NCBI RefSeq assembly: GCF_900129775.1
Contig: NZ_FQWV01000005.1
Coordinates: forward strand, 186,001-250,000
DNA length: 64,000 nt
Origin: Halobaculum gomorrense
GTDB lineage: Archaea > Halobacteriota > Halobacteria > Halobacteriales > Haloferacaceae
Direction: 5' to 3'
Every line of letters begins with the position of its first letter. The first letter of the stretch is position 1. The position numbers and the translations under genes were made by a program. The notes beneath the pieces are model-generated. The model worked only from the letters and a program-made list of their open reading frames with translations, was not told the origin of the DNA and did not search any database. This document shows positions 8,339 through 16,994 of this stretch, piece by piece.

Positions 8339-8796
8339 TGCTCCACCAACACGTACCCGCCGTCGCGGCCGCTGTAGCGGACCCGCCCCCGCGATTGGAG
8401 TTCCCCCATCGTCTCGTCGACGCGCTCTTCGATGTCACCGGCGACCGCCTCGACGAGTTCGTCGAACGCCATGACTCCGCTGCCCGCGAGGGCATCGAGG
8501 AGGTCGTCTTCGAGGCCTTCACCCCAAGGGTCTGTGGACGGAGAATCCCCGTCCACACTACCAGACGAATTTGTCGGATCGTCGCGATCCGGAGGGGAGT
8601 GTGCGTCGACCCAGGCCGCCGGACCGAACTCGTCGGCGATTCCGAGGTCGCGGCGGCCGGCCTGCACCATCGTCCGGAGGAACTCCGACTGCGACATGTC
8701 CAGCCGGTCGGCGTCAGCAACCCACGCTTCCTTCTGATAGGCCGGCACCCGCGCGGTCACGGCGACCCGTTCGGTGTCGGCGTCCGCATCGCCCAT
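8335..8796 (-). CDS. DUF5805-type protein with ribbon-helix-helix-like N-terminus
   Basis: 153 residues from ATG 8796. The N-terminal half (VAVTARVPAYQKEAW, then DRLDMSQSEFLRTMVQAGRR) has a short strand followed by two helices as in ribbon-helix-helix DNA-binding proteins and matches my recollection of haloarchaeal DUF5805 proteins, which often sit beside integrases. The C-terminal half (residues ~95-153, ELVEAVAGDIEERVDETMGE) looks like a small winged-helix. A second in-frame ATG at 8835 would add 13 residues, but the family-like sequence begins at 8796. It is co-transcribed with the integrase and could act as excisionase-like factor or repressor; this role is inferred. Confidence 0.75.
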   Translation of the reverse strand: MGDADADTERVAVTARVPAYQKEAWVADADRLDMSQSEFLRTMVQAGRRDLGIADEFGPAAWVDAHSPPDRDDPTNSSGSVDGDSPSTDPWGEGLEDDLLDALAGSGVMAFDELVEAVAGDIEERVDETMGELQSRGRVRYSGRDGGYVLVEQ

Positions 8797-8829
8797 ACCG
8801 TCTCCATCGAGGGCGCATACATCAATCTG

Positions 8830-8853
8830 GTGCATTCTCGTGTCCTAATGCAC
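8830..8853. promoter_or_regulatory. inverted repeat, candidate operator of the DUF5805-integrase operon
   Basis: GTGCATT (8830-8836) and AATGCAC (8847-8853) are perfect 7-base inverted arms with a 10-base spacer. The site lies 34-57 bases upstream of ATG 8796, where promoter elements of a leaderless gene would be, so binding by the ribbon-helix-helix product could repress its own operon. Confidence 0.45.
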
Positions 8854-9616
8854 TAATTCTGTCTATTGCTTCACGATCGCAGAACGCACTGTGTTGCATA
8901 AATAGCCCCTGAAACACCAATATTCTATCGAATGAGTGGATCTGTTTGCCGAAGAAATTTGATGCGTGATCCTGTCTTAGTGTACCCGGTCCCCGTGCGC
9001 TCGGAGCTACCAGCGGCCTGAGGTCCGGGAGTGTGTCAGGTCGGGTCCAAACCATTAGTCGAACGTGGGGGCGGTCACGGAGATCCCCCGCGTGCGAACA
9101 GCGGCTCTCCGAACGGGCGTGCGAGTATCTTCTCGTCCCTGGCCCCTGTACCACCTTGGTTCCAACTCGTCGCCCCTCCAGTGAAGTCGCGTGAGCGGCT
9201 CCTGTCGCCGTCAGAAGCCGCCCGAGCGTGGCTTGTCGGTGATATCTTTGTGGAGCGTACGGATTTCACGGGCGTAGCGGCTCTTCGGCGTGTCACACCT
9301 CCGATCGCATCCGGTGTTGCGGTGGGCCGAGACCGTACGAAGCGCTCGCTCCGCTGTTCGGTGGGCGGACGCCGTGCCGTCGGTGTCGGACGAGACCGTC
9401 GCGGCAGACGGACTAGCGTTCGTCCCTTGCGGGGCGTCCCCTCGTCCCAGTCGTATCACCCCGTCACCATCGAGTCGCCGGGCGCGTTCCCATTACAATG
9501 GCACGCATCCTGGAATCGAGAGCCGCTTCGCTTCTCGACTGCCGATTCTCGGTGGTCGGTCGGGGATCGTGTCGCTCTACGAGGACAACGACTTGGTCTG
9601 CCTCCGACTCATAAAC

Positions 9617-9636
9617 TTCATATCGCGATACATAAT
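9617..9636 (+). repeat. AT-rich near-palindromic motif, copy B
   Basis: TTCATATCGCGATACATAAT contains the perfect palindrome TATCGCGATA (9621-9630) and resembles copy A at 7096-7127. It lies about 50 bases beyond the stop of dppF. Confidence 0.4.
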
Positions 9637-9688
9637 CGAGGTGCCCGCCGAACGGTTCGATCGCGGTGACGAGGGGTGGGCTGGAGAC

Positions 9689-11095
9689 TCAGTCGTCATC
9701 GCGGCCGTATCGGCGGTCGATCACGACCGTCGGCTCGTCGTACTCGTCGGTGTGGCGAACACACGCGCTCGTGCGTCCGTCGTCTCCGACAACGTGATCC
9801 TCGGGGCGCTCGCGGTTGCACACGGAGCCGAACGCCTCGCGGAGCACGGCTGTCGCCTCCGCGTCATCGCCCTGACGGGCGAACCGGACGGCGTCCTCGA
9901 CGGCCGTGCGCGCCGCATCGGTCAACAGTCCGTCGTCGCCTGGGCCGCCGCCGGCGCCGCCCCCGTCGCGTTCGAAGAGGTCGTCGACCACCTCCTCGAT
10001 GTCGCTGGCGTTCGCTGCGAGGCCGAGGCGACGCTTCAACTGCTCTCCGAGCCCGCTTTCGGCGTTCTGCCGCTCGCGCAACACCGTGTGCAAGGCGTCG
10101 ATCCGCTCCCACGCCGTCGCGGAGAGATCGTCGAACTCCGCCGGTCGAACCTTCGCCGGGCATCGGGTGGCGAACCGACATCCCTGTGGGGGGTCTCGCG
10201 GGGACGGCGGCGTCCCGCGGAGCGTGATCCGGCGGCGTTCGGTCTCCGTGTGGCTCCCGGGGATCGCAGACAGCAACGAGGCCGTGTACGGGTGAGCCGG
10301 ATCCGTGTACACAGCCTCGGTGTCGCCGAGTTCGACGATGTCGCCGAGGTACATCACGGCGACGCGGTCGGCGATGTGGCGGACGACGCTCAGATCGTGC
10401 GCGATGAACAGGTACGTGAGCCCCAACTCCGCTTGGAGGTCCTCGAGGAGGTTGATAACCCGGGCCTGCACGCTCACGTCCAGCGCTGAGACCGGCTCGT
10501 CGAGCACGATGAACTCCGGTTCGAGTGCGAGCGCGCGGGCGATCCCGACGCGCTGGCGCTGTCCCCCCGAGAACTGGTGGGGATAGCGGTAGTAGTGCTC
10601 CTCGTTGAGTCCCACGAGGTCGAGCAGTTCGAAGACGCGCTCCTTGCGCTCGGTTCGGCCCTTCCAGTCGTGGGCGTCGAGCGGTTCGCGGACGATTTCG
10701 CCCACCGTCATCCGGTCGTTGAGGCTCGCGTCCGGGTCCTGAAACACCATTTGAGCGTCGCGCTGCCACTCGCGCAGTTCGCGTCCGGAGAGGCTCGCGA
10801 CCTCGCGTCCGTTCGAGGTCACGTCGCCGCCGGTGGCGGACTCCAGTCCGAGGATGGTCCGCCCGAGCGTGGTCTTGCCGCAGCCCGACTCCCCGACGAG
10901 ACCGAGCGTCTCTCCCTTCCGGATGTCGAAGGAGACGCCGTCGACGGCTTTCACCGGCTTGCCTCCGAGGAAGCCGTCGTCCTCGTAGTACTTCTTCAGG
11001 TCGCGAACCTTGACCAGCGGCTCACCCACCTCGACCGTCGCGTCGGCGTCCGAGACGACCGACCCGGTGTCGTCGCCGGCGCCCGTACCGCTCAT
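9689..11095 (-). CDS. dppF: dipeptide/oligopeptide ABC transporter ATP-binding protein (DppF/OppF type)
   Basis: 468 residues, longer than the usual ~330. Walker A is GESGCGKTT, the ABC signature is FSGGQRQR, Walker B is [12 protein letters not shown] and the switch His lies in FIAHDLSVV. The C-terminal oligopeptide-transporter motif starts normally (GCRFATRCP) but its second Cys half ([10 protein letters not shown], then TSACVRH) appears ~100 residues later, so the motif is split by a charged, Gly-rich insertion. It is the last gene of the operon and overlaps dppD by four bases (ATGA). It should energise peptide import together with DppD. Confidence 0.93.
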   Translation of the reverse strand: MSGTGAGDDTGSVVSDADATVEVGEPLVKVRDLKKYYEDDGFLGGKPVKAVDGVSFDIRKGETLGLVGESGCGKTTLGRTILGLESATGGDVTSNGREVASLSGRELREWQRDAQMVFQDPDASLNDRMTVGEIVREPLDAHDWKGRTERKERVFELLDLVGLNEEHYYRYPHQFSGGQRQRVGIARALALEPEFIVLDEPVSALDVSVQARVINLLEDLQAELGLTYLFIAHDLSVVRHIADRVAVMYLGDIVELGDTEAVYTDPAHPYTASLLSAIPGSHTETERRRITLRGTPPSPRDPPQGCRFATRCPAKVRPAEFDDLSATAWERIDALHTVLRERQNAESGLGEQLKRRLGLAANASDIEEVVDDLFERDGGGAGGGPGDDGLLTDAARTAVEDAVRFARQGDDAEATAVLREAFGSVCNRERPEDHVVGDDGRTSACVRHTDEYDEPTVVIDRRYGRDDD

Positions 11096-12171
11096 CGCTG
11101 CCCACCTCCGTCGACCGCGGCGTCGCCCGCGGGGGTATCGTCGCCGGCGCCGGAGGCGCTCAGCTGACGGTCGTACCGGTCCTCATGCAGGAGGCACGCG
11201 GCGGTGTGGTCGGACCCGATCCGGACGTGGTCGGGGTGGACCTGTTCGCAGGCGTCGAACGCCTCCGGACAGCGGTCGGCGAACCGACAGTCGGTCGGCT
11301 CCGCCGTCGGCGTCGGAACCTCTCCCCCGATCGTCGGGAGCCGGTCGCTCTCTGCCGTCTGCCCGGGAATCGACGCGAGTAACCCTCGGGTGTACGGGTG
11401 AGCGGGCGAGTCGAACAACTGGTCGACGGGCGCCCGCTCGACGACCTCGCCGGCGTACATCACGTTCACGCGGTCGGCCGTGTCCTCGATGACGCCCATG
11501 TCGTGGGTGATGAACAAGATCGCGAGATCCTCCTCGCGCTGGAGTTCGTCGAGCAGTTCGAGGATCTGCGCCTGGATCGTCACGTCGAGGGCGGTCGTCG
11601 GCTCGTCACACACCAGGAGGTCCGGATCGCACGCCAACGCCATCGCGATGACCGCCCGCTGGCGCATCCCGCCGGAGAACTGGTGTGGGTACTCGCCGAC
11701 CCGGCGGCGTGCGTCCGGGATGCCGACTTCTTCGAGCAGTCGAATCGCCTCCTCGCGCGCGTCCTGTCCGCGCAGGCCTTGGTGGATGCGAAGCGCCTCC
11801 CGGATCTGGTTGCCGACGGTGTAGACGGGGTTCATCGAGTTGATCGGGTCCTGAAACACGATCGAGATGTCTCCCCGGTAGCGGTCCCAGTTGTCACCGG
11901 TCAGTTCGTCGCCGCGGAACCGGATCGACCCCGACTCGATGACGCCCGGCCGCTCCACCAGCCCGAGTATCGACCGGGCGGTGACGGACTTGCCCGAACC
12001 GGACTCGCCGACGACGCCGACCGTCTCGCCCTCGCGGACATCGAAGGAGACGCCGTCGACGGCGTGAATCGTTTCCTTGTCGGTGTTGAACACCGTCGTG
12101 AGGTTCTCGACGGCCAACAGCGGATCGTCGCTCCCGGCGGCGTTCGCCTGAGGGGTCTCGCGGGTGCCCAT
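11092..12171 (-). CDS. dppD: dipeptide/oligopeptide ABC transporter ATP-binding protein (DppD/OppD type)
   Basis: 359 residues from ATG 12171, which overlaps the dppC stop by one base (TGATG arrangement). It has Walker [10 protein letters not shown], signature [16 protein letters not shown], Walker [17 protein letters not shown] and [15 protein letters not shown], with the complete C-terminal Cys motif ([20 protein letters not shown], then AACLL) that in this family ends the peptide-transporter ATPases. The second nucleotide-binding subunit of the importer. The frame is open upstream but overlaps dppC deeply and is Arg-rich, so the internal ATG is preferred. Confidence 0.94.
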   Translation of the reverse strand: MGTRETPQANAAGSDDPLLAVENLTTVFNTDKETIHAVDGVSFDVREGETVGVVGESGSGKSVTARSILGLVERPGVIESGSIRFRGDELTGDNWDRYRGDISIVFQDPINSMNPVYTVGNQIREALRIHQGLRGQDAREEAIRLLEEVGIPDARRRVGEYPHQFSGGMRQRAVIAMALACDPDLLVCDEPTTALDVTIQAQILELLDELQREEDLAILFITHDMGVIEDTADRVNVMYAGEVVERAPVDQLFDSPAHPYTRGLLASIPGQTAESDRLPTIGGEVPTPTAEPTDCRFADRCPEAFDACEQVHPDHVRIGSDHTAACLLHEDRYDRQLSASGAGDDTPAGDAAVDGGGQR

Positions 12172-13646
12172 CAGGCACCACCCCCGCGACCGCCGGCCTC
12201 TCCCGCAGCGGAGTCGGACTCCGGATCGATCGCGTCGCGGACGCCGTCTCCGAGGGCGTTGAACCCGGTGACGACGAGCGTGATCAATACTCCCGGGATG
12301 AGCGAGATGTGCCACGAAACGGTGTCGACGTATGGCTGGCCGGCGTTCACGGCTCGGCCCCACTCTGGAGTCGGTGGGTTCACACCCAGTCCAAGATACG
12401 AGAGACCGGCGATCGCAATGATCGCGCCCCCGAGCGTCATCGACCCGTAAATGAGGACGTACCCGGTGATGTACGGAAGCATGTGTTTACGCATGATCGC
12501 GGTCGGACGCTGACCGAAGCTTCGAGCCGCGTCGACCCACTCCCGCTGTGCCACCTGCAGCGCCGGGCCGCGGAACGATCGCCACATGTACGGCCACCCC
12601 GTCCCGGCGAAGATGAGCGCGAGCACGAACGCGCCGTTGTAGAGATTTCCTATCCAGGTACCCGAGAGGACGACGGTGAGCATGATAAGCAACAGCAACT
12701 GCGGAAGAGCCATCACCGCATCTGATAACAGCACGAACGACAGATCGACTGCGCCCTTGTAGTACGCTGACAACAGCGCTAACGTCGATGCTATCGCGAT
12801 CGACAGGGACACCGACAGGAGGCCGATAACGAGCGATATTCGCGCCCCGGCCGCGATGAATGTGAACAGGTCTCTTCCGGTCGGGAGTGTCCCGAACGGG
12901 TGATATCGACCGAACTGATCGTAACTGAGCGGGGCGACGTTGTTCGTCCGCGTGCCGCGGGACTGTGAGGCCCGGTTGGCTTGCCCGACAGTCACCTGTG
13001 TGGGCTCGTTCTGTTCTGCGTCCCAGTGAGTGATCGTGTGGCCATACGGGTTCTGCATGTTCTTCTCGACGGTCGTCGGCCCGAGTGCGGGGGCGAACAC
13101 CGCCATGACGACGAACATGAACACGACGACGAGCCCGAAGATCCCCCAGTAGTGGTTCCTGAAGCGGTCGATCACGTCGTCGCGGGGGGACCAGTCGGCC
13201 GCGCGGTAGTACCGCCGATACCGGTCGAACCCGACCCAGATCCACGCGACGAACGCGAACGAGTAGACGTACACCAGGCCGACCCGCAGAAACCACGCTA
13301 GATGGGGTGGAAGTTGCAAGAACGTTCCGACGAACGACCGTCCGTTCCAGTAGCCCGCGTTCGGGATCGTCTCGCGTGACAGCAGCGTCGGGACCTGGGC
13401 CGTCGCCGACGCGAGACGTGAGAACGCAGCGGGGTCGTACGTCCCGGGAAGTGCCCTCACGAGGTCGACGAGCAGCGTTGCGACGAAGTGGGCGACCGCT
13501 CCAGCCTCCAGCGCGAACAGCGCGAGGGCGACGACAGTCCACACCGCCGCCGGTCGCGGGTACGCGAGCACGCGTTCGAGAAACGATTCCGTCCCGTCAA
13601 GTGCGGCGATCGCCGCCGGGTCTTCGGAGTCTGTTATCGTACTCAT
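12171..13646 (-). CDS. dppC: dipeptide/oligopeptide ABC transporter permease (DppC/OppC type) with extended N-terminus
   Basis: 491 residues from ATG 13646, one base after the dppB stop; an alternative ATG at 13679 would overlap dppB by 32 bases. The C-terminal ~200 residues are a standard BPD_transp_1 permease with the EAA-type loop (VAQREWVDAARSFGQ). Compared with the usual ~300 residues there is a long N-terminal part with two extra predicted membrane spans (AVWTVVALALFALEAGAVAH and LVYVYSFAFVAWIWVGF) before the normal first span (GIFGLVVVFMFVVMAVFAPA) and a long extracytoplasmic loop. The reason for the extension is unknown. Confidence 0.9.
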   Translation of the reverse strand: MSTITDSEDPAAIAALDGTESFLERVLAYPRPAAVWTVVALALFALEAGAVAHFVATLLVDLVRALPGTYDPAAFSRLASATAQVPTLLSRETIPNAGYWNGRSFVGTFLQLPPHLAWFLRVGLVYVYSFAFVAWIWVGFDRYRRYYRAADWSPRDDVIDRFRNHYWGIFGLVVVFMFVVMAVFAPALGPTTVEKNMQNPYGHTITHWDAEQNEPTQVTVGQANRASQSRGTRTNNVAPLSYDQFGRYHPFGTLPTGRDLFTFIAAGARISLVIGLLSVSLSIAIASTLALLSAYYKGAVDLSFVLLSDAVMALPQLLLLIMLTVVLSGTWIGNLYNGAFVLALIFAGTGWPYMWRSFRGPALQVAQREWVDAARSFGQRPTAIMRKHMLPYITGYVLIYGSMTLGGAIIAIAGLSYLGLGVNPPTPEWGRAVNAGQPYVDTVSWHISLIPGVLITLVVTGFNALGDGVRDAIDPESDSAAGEAGGRGGGA

Positions 13647-13647
13647 C

Positions 13648-14709
13648 TCACTCACGCTCGTAGCCGACTCGGGGGTCAATTAGCGTGTACAGCAGGTCCT
13701 GCACGATGTTGATACCGACGATGAGGATGATGAAAATGAACATCAGCGTCGCGACGAGCCAGAGATCACCTTGGATCGCCGCGTCAAAAAACAGCTTTCC
13801 CATCCCGTTGATCCCGAACACCGTCTCGACGAGCACCGATCCGCCGATGAGGAGGAACGCCTCGCTCGTCACGATCGGTACCAGCGGAATGAGCGCGTTG
13901 CGGAGGATGTGCTTCCAGACGAGCACTCGACCCGAAACGCCCTTGGCTTTCGCGGTGTCGATGTACTGCTCCGAACGCGTCTCCAGTACCGCCGTCCGGC
14001 CGATCCGCATCTCGTTGCCCATCGACGCCGATCCGAGCACGACCGCCGCGGGCAGGATCTTCTTGATCGCAGCGAGCGTCTCCCGCGGTTGTGTAACCAG
14101 CGCCAACGGGTTCCCCTGCATGTAGCTCAGCTGGGGGTTTCCCGTGATCGCGTTGATGTCGACGAGGAACGTGTCCCACGATATCGGAATGCCGAACAGG
14201 GCTTGCGTTATGGTTTCGCTTTTGACCAGCAGCGCGAGCAGCATGATCGCCAGCCAGAAGTTCGGCATCGCCCGCCAGACGATCCCCGTCAGGCTGGTCG
14301 CATAGTCCGAGACGGAGTTCGAGTTGAGACCGGCATAAAACCCCAGCGGCACGCCGACGAACACGGCGATGAGCACCGACCAGAAGCCGAGCCAGACCGT
14401 CCGCGGAGCGTAATCAAATATTAGCGACATGACGGGCGTCCCGGGGTACAACAGCCAGGTCTGTCCCAGATCGAGGGTCACCATGTTGATCATGAACTCG
14501 GTGTAGTGTTCCAATGGCGGTTCCCCCAGCCCGAACCGTTCGCGCGCCGCCTTGACCGCCGCCTGATTTTGTGGATTTGTCTGCCCGAGGACGTACGTCG
14601 CGGGATTGATCGGACCGAGGAAGATGATCGCCCAGGTCATCGATGTCCCGAGCCACAACACCGGGATCGCCATCAGAAATCGCTTCGCGAGGTATCTCCA
14701 CCGACTCAT
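13648..14709 (-). CDS. dppB: dipeptide/oligopeptide ABC transporter permease (DppB/OppB type)
   Basis: 353 residues. The N-terminus (MSRWRYLAKRFLMAIPVLWL) with an N-terminal membrane span followed by an extracytoplasmic region, and a C-terminal block of about five spans containing the EAA loop (YIDTAKAKGVSGRVLVWKH), are typical of OppB/DppB permeases. It forms the membrane channel with DppC. It is separated from the upstream binding-protein gene by 125 bases that hold a hairpin, and is one base apart from dppC. Confidence 0.93.
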   Translation of the reverse strand: MSRWRYLAKRFLMAIPVLWLGTSMTWAIIFLGPINPATYVLGQTNPQNQAAVKAARERFGLGEPPLEHYTEFMINMVTLDLGQTWLLYPGTPVMSLIFDYAPRTVWLGFWSVLIAVFVGVPLGFYAGLNSNSVSDYATSLTGIVWRAMPNFWLAIMLLALLVKSETITQALFGIPISWDTFLVDINAITGNPQLSYMQGNPLALVTQPRETLAAIKKILPAAVVLGSASMGNEMRIGRTAVLETRSEQYIDTAKAKGVSGRVLVWKHILRNALIPLVPIVTSEAFLLIGGSVLVETVFGINGMGKLFFDAAIQGDLWLVATLMFIFIILIVGINIVQDLLYTLIDPRVGYERE

Positions 14710-14764
14710 GTGTCAAGCATTGTCTCGTTCGATGTGTCGTCGTTCGTGTTCACGGGCGGCTTCG

Positions 14765-14791
14765 CAAAAACGTGGTGAAACCGCGTTTTTG
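14765..14791 (-). terminator. hairpin between dppA and dppB, possible attenuator/processing site
   Basis: CAAAAACG (14765-14772) and CGTTTTTG (14784-14791) form a perfect 8-bp stem with an 11-base loop. On the transcribed minus strand it lies 44 bases after the dppA stop. It could partly terminate or protect the transcript so that the binding protein is made in excess of the permeases, as in other ABC operons. Function is inferred. Confidence 0.5.
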
Positions 14792-14834
14792 ACCCGTACC
14801 GGCTCTCGTCCGCGTCGCTCCGTCACGGGTCCGC

Positions 14835-16811
14835 TCAGGGACGGTCTAACTGGAGGTGATTGAACTTCTGGTCTTCCATCGTACTGACCATCTCCTCGTT
14901 CACGTCGTCGTACCAGAAGCGCTCGAAGACGCCGAACACGGTCGGCAGTTCCTGGACGGACGCCCAGTTCATCTGCTCGACCGTGATGTACGCCTCGTTT
15001 CGCATCTTCTGGTTCTGGTCGCCCGGGCCACGGTTGGGCTTGTACTTGTTCTGCCAGGCGCTGTCGGCGGTTTTCATGAAGTCGTTCCACTTCGACTTGT
15101 CCGTCGACCCCCATCGGGTGAACGCAGTTCCGGGGTTGCCGGCGTGGAGGAACCGAAGGAAGTTGTCCGACTCGGGCCACTCCATGCCGTCGCCGAGCGA
15201 GAACATGTCCATCGTCCCGTCGATGGCCTTCCCGATGATGGTGCCGAAGGACGCCTTCTCGATGGTCACGTCGATGTGTGCGGCCTGCGCCTTGGCCTGG
15301 ATCCGCTTCGCCAGCTGGTCCCAGACGTCGGACCCCTTGAAGATGGTAAACGTGACCTTGTACGGGTTGTCGGCGCTGTGGCCAGCCGCTTCCATCACAC
15401 TGGCGGCCTCGTCGAGCCGAGCCTCGTCGAACCCGTACGGGTAGCCGTTCTCGCCGACGTTCCCCGGCACGTCGTTGGACCCCTCACCGTTCTTCACAAA
15501 CGCCTTGTATGCGGCGACCTGGTCCTTGCCGCCGAGGCGCGGGAACGCCGGCTTCGGCGTGATCGTGTACGCCGGCGAGCCGATCCCCTTGTAGATCGTC
15601 TCGGCGATGTCGTGCTGGTTGATCATGTACGCGAACGCCCGGCGTGCCGGCCGTTTCACGTTGTCGCAGTTGAATAAGATGTAGTCCGTCTCGAGAGACG
15701 TTACCTGCCCGTAGTTGACGACCGTGCCCTCGTTGAGCCGGTACCGACCGACCTTGACCGCGCCGTTCTCCTCGTCGATGACGAGGTCGTCGGGATCGTA
15801 TTTCGAGTTCGGAATCCCGTTGACCATGTCGAGGTTTCCGTTGACGAACCGCTGATAGCGCGTGTTCGACGACCCGATGACGGTGTAGGTGATCGTCTGG
15901 ATCTTCGGGCCTTCACCGTGATAATCCGAGAACGCCGTCAGCCGGATCTGGTCGCCTTTGCTCCATGAATCGACCTTGAACGGCCCCGTCGACGCGAAGT
16001 ACGGACCGTCACCCGCCGTCGAGAAGTACTCCTGGTACTTGTATTCACCCTCGTACAGCGGCGAGTTGCCGTCGTACGTCGGCTGCTTGCTCCCGTCCAT
16101 CTGGCTCGGACGGGGGTACTGCACGGCGCCCTCGGGGATGACGCCGAACGCGCCGCCGGCGATCTGGGAGGGGATGGCGTGGAACGGCGCCGCCATGTCG
16201 AACTCGAAGGTGTTCTTGTCGGGTGCACGGACGGCCAGCGAGCCGATTTCGTAGTTATTGAGGTTTTCGCTGGTGGCTCCCTCGTGTTGGATGGTGAAGG
16301 TGCCTCCGATGATGTCGTCTGCGTTGCGTGACTTCGCCGAACCGGCGAGTCGCCGCCACGAGTACACGAAATCGGACGCGGTCAGTTCCTGGCCGTCGTG
16401 GTGCGTGACGCCTTCTTTGAGCGTGAAGGTGTACGTCTTCCCGTCGTCGGAGACGGTGTAGTCCGACGCGAGTTCCCCGACCGGCGGAAGCGCCCCTTCG
16501 GGGAAGTACATCAGCGATTCCTGGTACTGGTTGTACCCGGCTCCCGAGCCTTTGGCGTTGACCGGGTCAAGCGTCTGTATCGGCCCCGTCGCCGCGAGCC
16601 GGAGCGTCCCGGACGGCCCCCCTGCCTTGTCGGGCTGCCCGATCCCCGACTCTGTGTTCGACGAACCGGTCGCCGATCCCTCGGTCGCTGTTGCATCGGC
16701 TGATTCAGTCGTCTGTTGTCCCGGTGTGTTCGACGAGCATCCCGCGAGCGCCGCCGCTACGCCCGAGCCTGTCGCCGTGAGGAAGCGTCGCCGAGTGGTG
16801 TCCTCGGACAT
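14835..16811 (-). CDS. dppA: dipeptide/oligopeptide ABC transporter substrate-binding lipoprotein (SBP_bac_5)
   Basis: 658 residues from ATG 16811. It begins with a twin-arginine signal (TTRRRFLTATG) and a lipobox with Cys25 (ALAGCSS), then an acidic Thr/Ser linker and an extracellular solute-binding domain of family 5 (PSGTLRLAATGPIQTLDPVN, and the TFTLKEGVTHHDGQELTASD block). This family captures peptides or other organic solutes. It is the first gene of a five-gene operon dppA-B-C-D-F on the minus strand. An alternative upstream ATG at 16838 is disfavoured because a TATA-like box overlaps that site. True substrate could also be a non-peptide solute. Confidence 0.92.
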   Translation of the reverse strand: MSEDTTRRRFLTATGSGVAAALAGCSSNTPGQQTTESADATATEGSATGSSNTESGIGQPDKAGGPSGTLRLAATGPIQTLDPVNAKGSGAGYNQYQESLMYFPEGALPPVGELASDYTVSDDGKTYTFTLKEGVTHHDGQELTASDFVYSWRRLAGSAKSRNADDIIGGTFTIQHEGATSENLNNYEIGSLAVRAPDKNTFEFDMAAPFHAIPSQIAGGAFGVIPEGAVQYPRPSQMDGSKQPTYDGNSPLYEGEYKYQEYFSTAGDGPYFASTGPFKVDSWSKGDQIRLTAFSDYHGEGPKIQTITYTVIGSSNTRYQRFVNGNLDMVNGIPNSKYDPDDLVIDEENGAVKVGRYRLNEGTVVNYGQVTSLETDYILFNCDNVKRPARRAFAYMINQHDIAETIYKGIGSPAYTITPKPAFPRLGGKDQVAAYKAFVKNGEGSNDVPGNVGENGYPYGFDEARLDEAASVMEAAGHSADNPYKVTFTIFKGSDVWDQLAKRIQAKAQAAHIDVTIEKASFGTIIGKAIDGTMDMFSLGDGMEWPESDNFLRFLHAGNPGTAFTRWGSTDKSKWNDFMKTADSAWQNKYKPNRGPGDQNQKMRNEAYITVEQMNWASVQELPTVFGVFERFWYDDVNEEMVSTMEDQKFNHLQLDRP

Positions 16812-16836
16812 CGGGTGTACACGACCATTGACAGAC

Positions 16837-16844
16837 AAAATAAC
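16837..16844 (-). promoter_or_regulatory. TATA-like box for the dppABCDF operon
   Basis: On the minus strand the sequence reads GTTATTTT, centred about 29 bases before ATG 16811, fitting a leaderless transcript and supporting that start. Confidence 0.5.
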
Positions 16845-16897
16845 TTGCCATCTGCATCCATATGGATATATCTCGCGGTATGGATCGCTATGTAGTG

Positions 16898-16909
16898 CAC
16901 AGTACTGTG
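16898..16909. promoter_or_regulatory. 12-bp perfect palindrome in the dppA / phosphoesterase divergent region
   Basis: CACAGTACTGTG is a perfect palindrome located between the two divergent genes, ~87 bases from the dppA start and ~86 bases from the phosphoesterase start. It may be a binding site for a dimeric regulator of one or both genes. Confidence 0.4.
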
Positions 16910-16994
16910 TCTCGTGTTATCATCCGTTATGTACCTTCACTACCCCTTCGCCCGCGACCGGGAGCGTTTTGGGACGCCTCTCCGAGGCATCGCT

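Larger units (their letters stand above)
8797..9688. other. ~890-bp region without a recognisable gene upstream of the integrase operon
   Basis: Several open frames exist on both strands but none has the acidic composition of its neighbours, and no family was recognised. The part from ~8850 to 8990 is AT-rich and contains TGTTGCATAAATAG, which looks like the terminus of an insertion element. The part from 9040 to 9560 is GC-rich with Arg/Ser-rich translations in every frame. I read it as decayed mobile-element DNA, but this is weakly supported. Confidence 0.4.

Noticed and set aside
9211-9459. Minus-strand frame resembling the tail of a TnpB-type transposase (GDAPQGTNASP)
   Set aside because: Only a vague composition match; no TnpB catalytic or zinc-ribbon motif in any frame, so not called.
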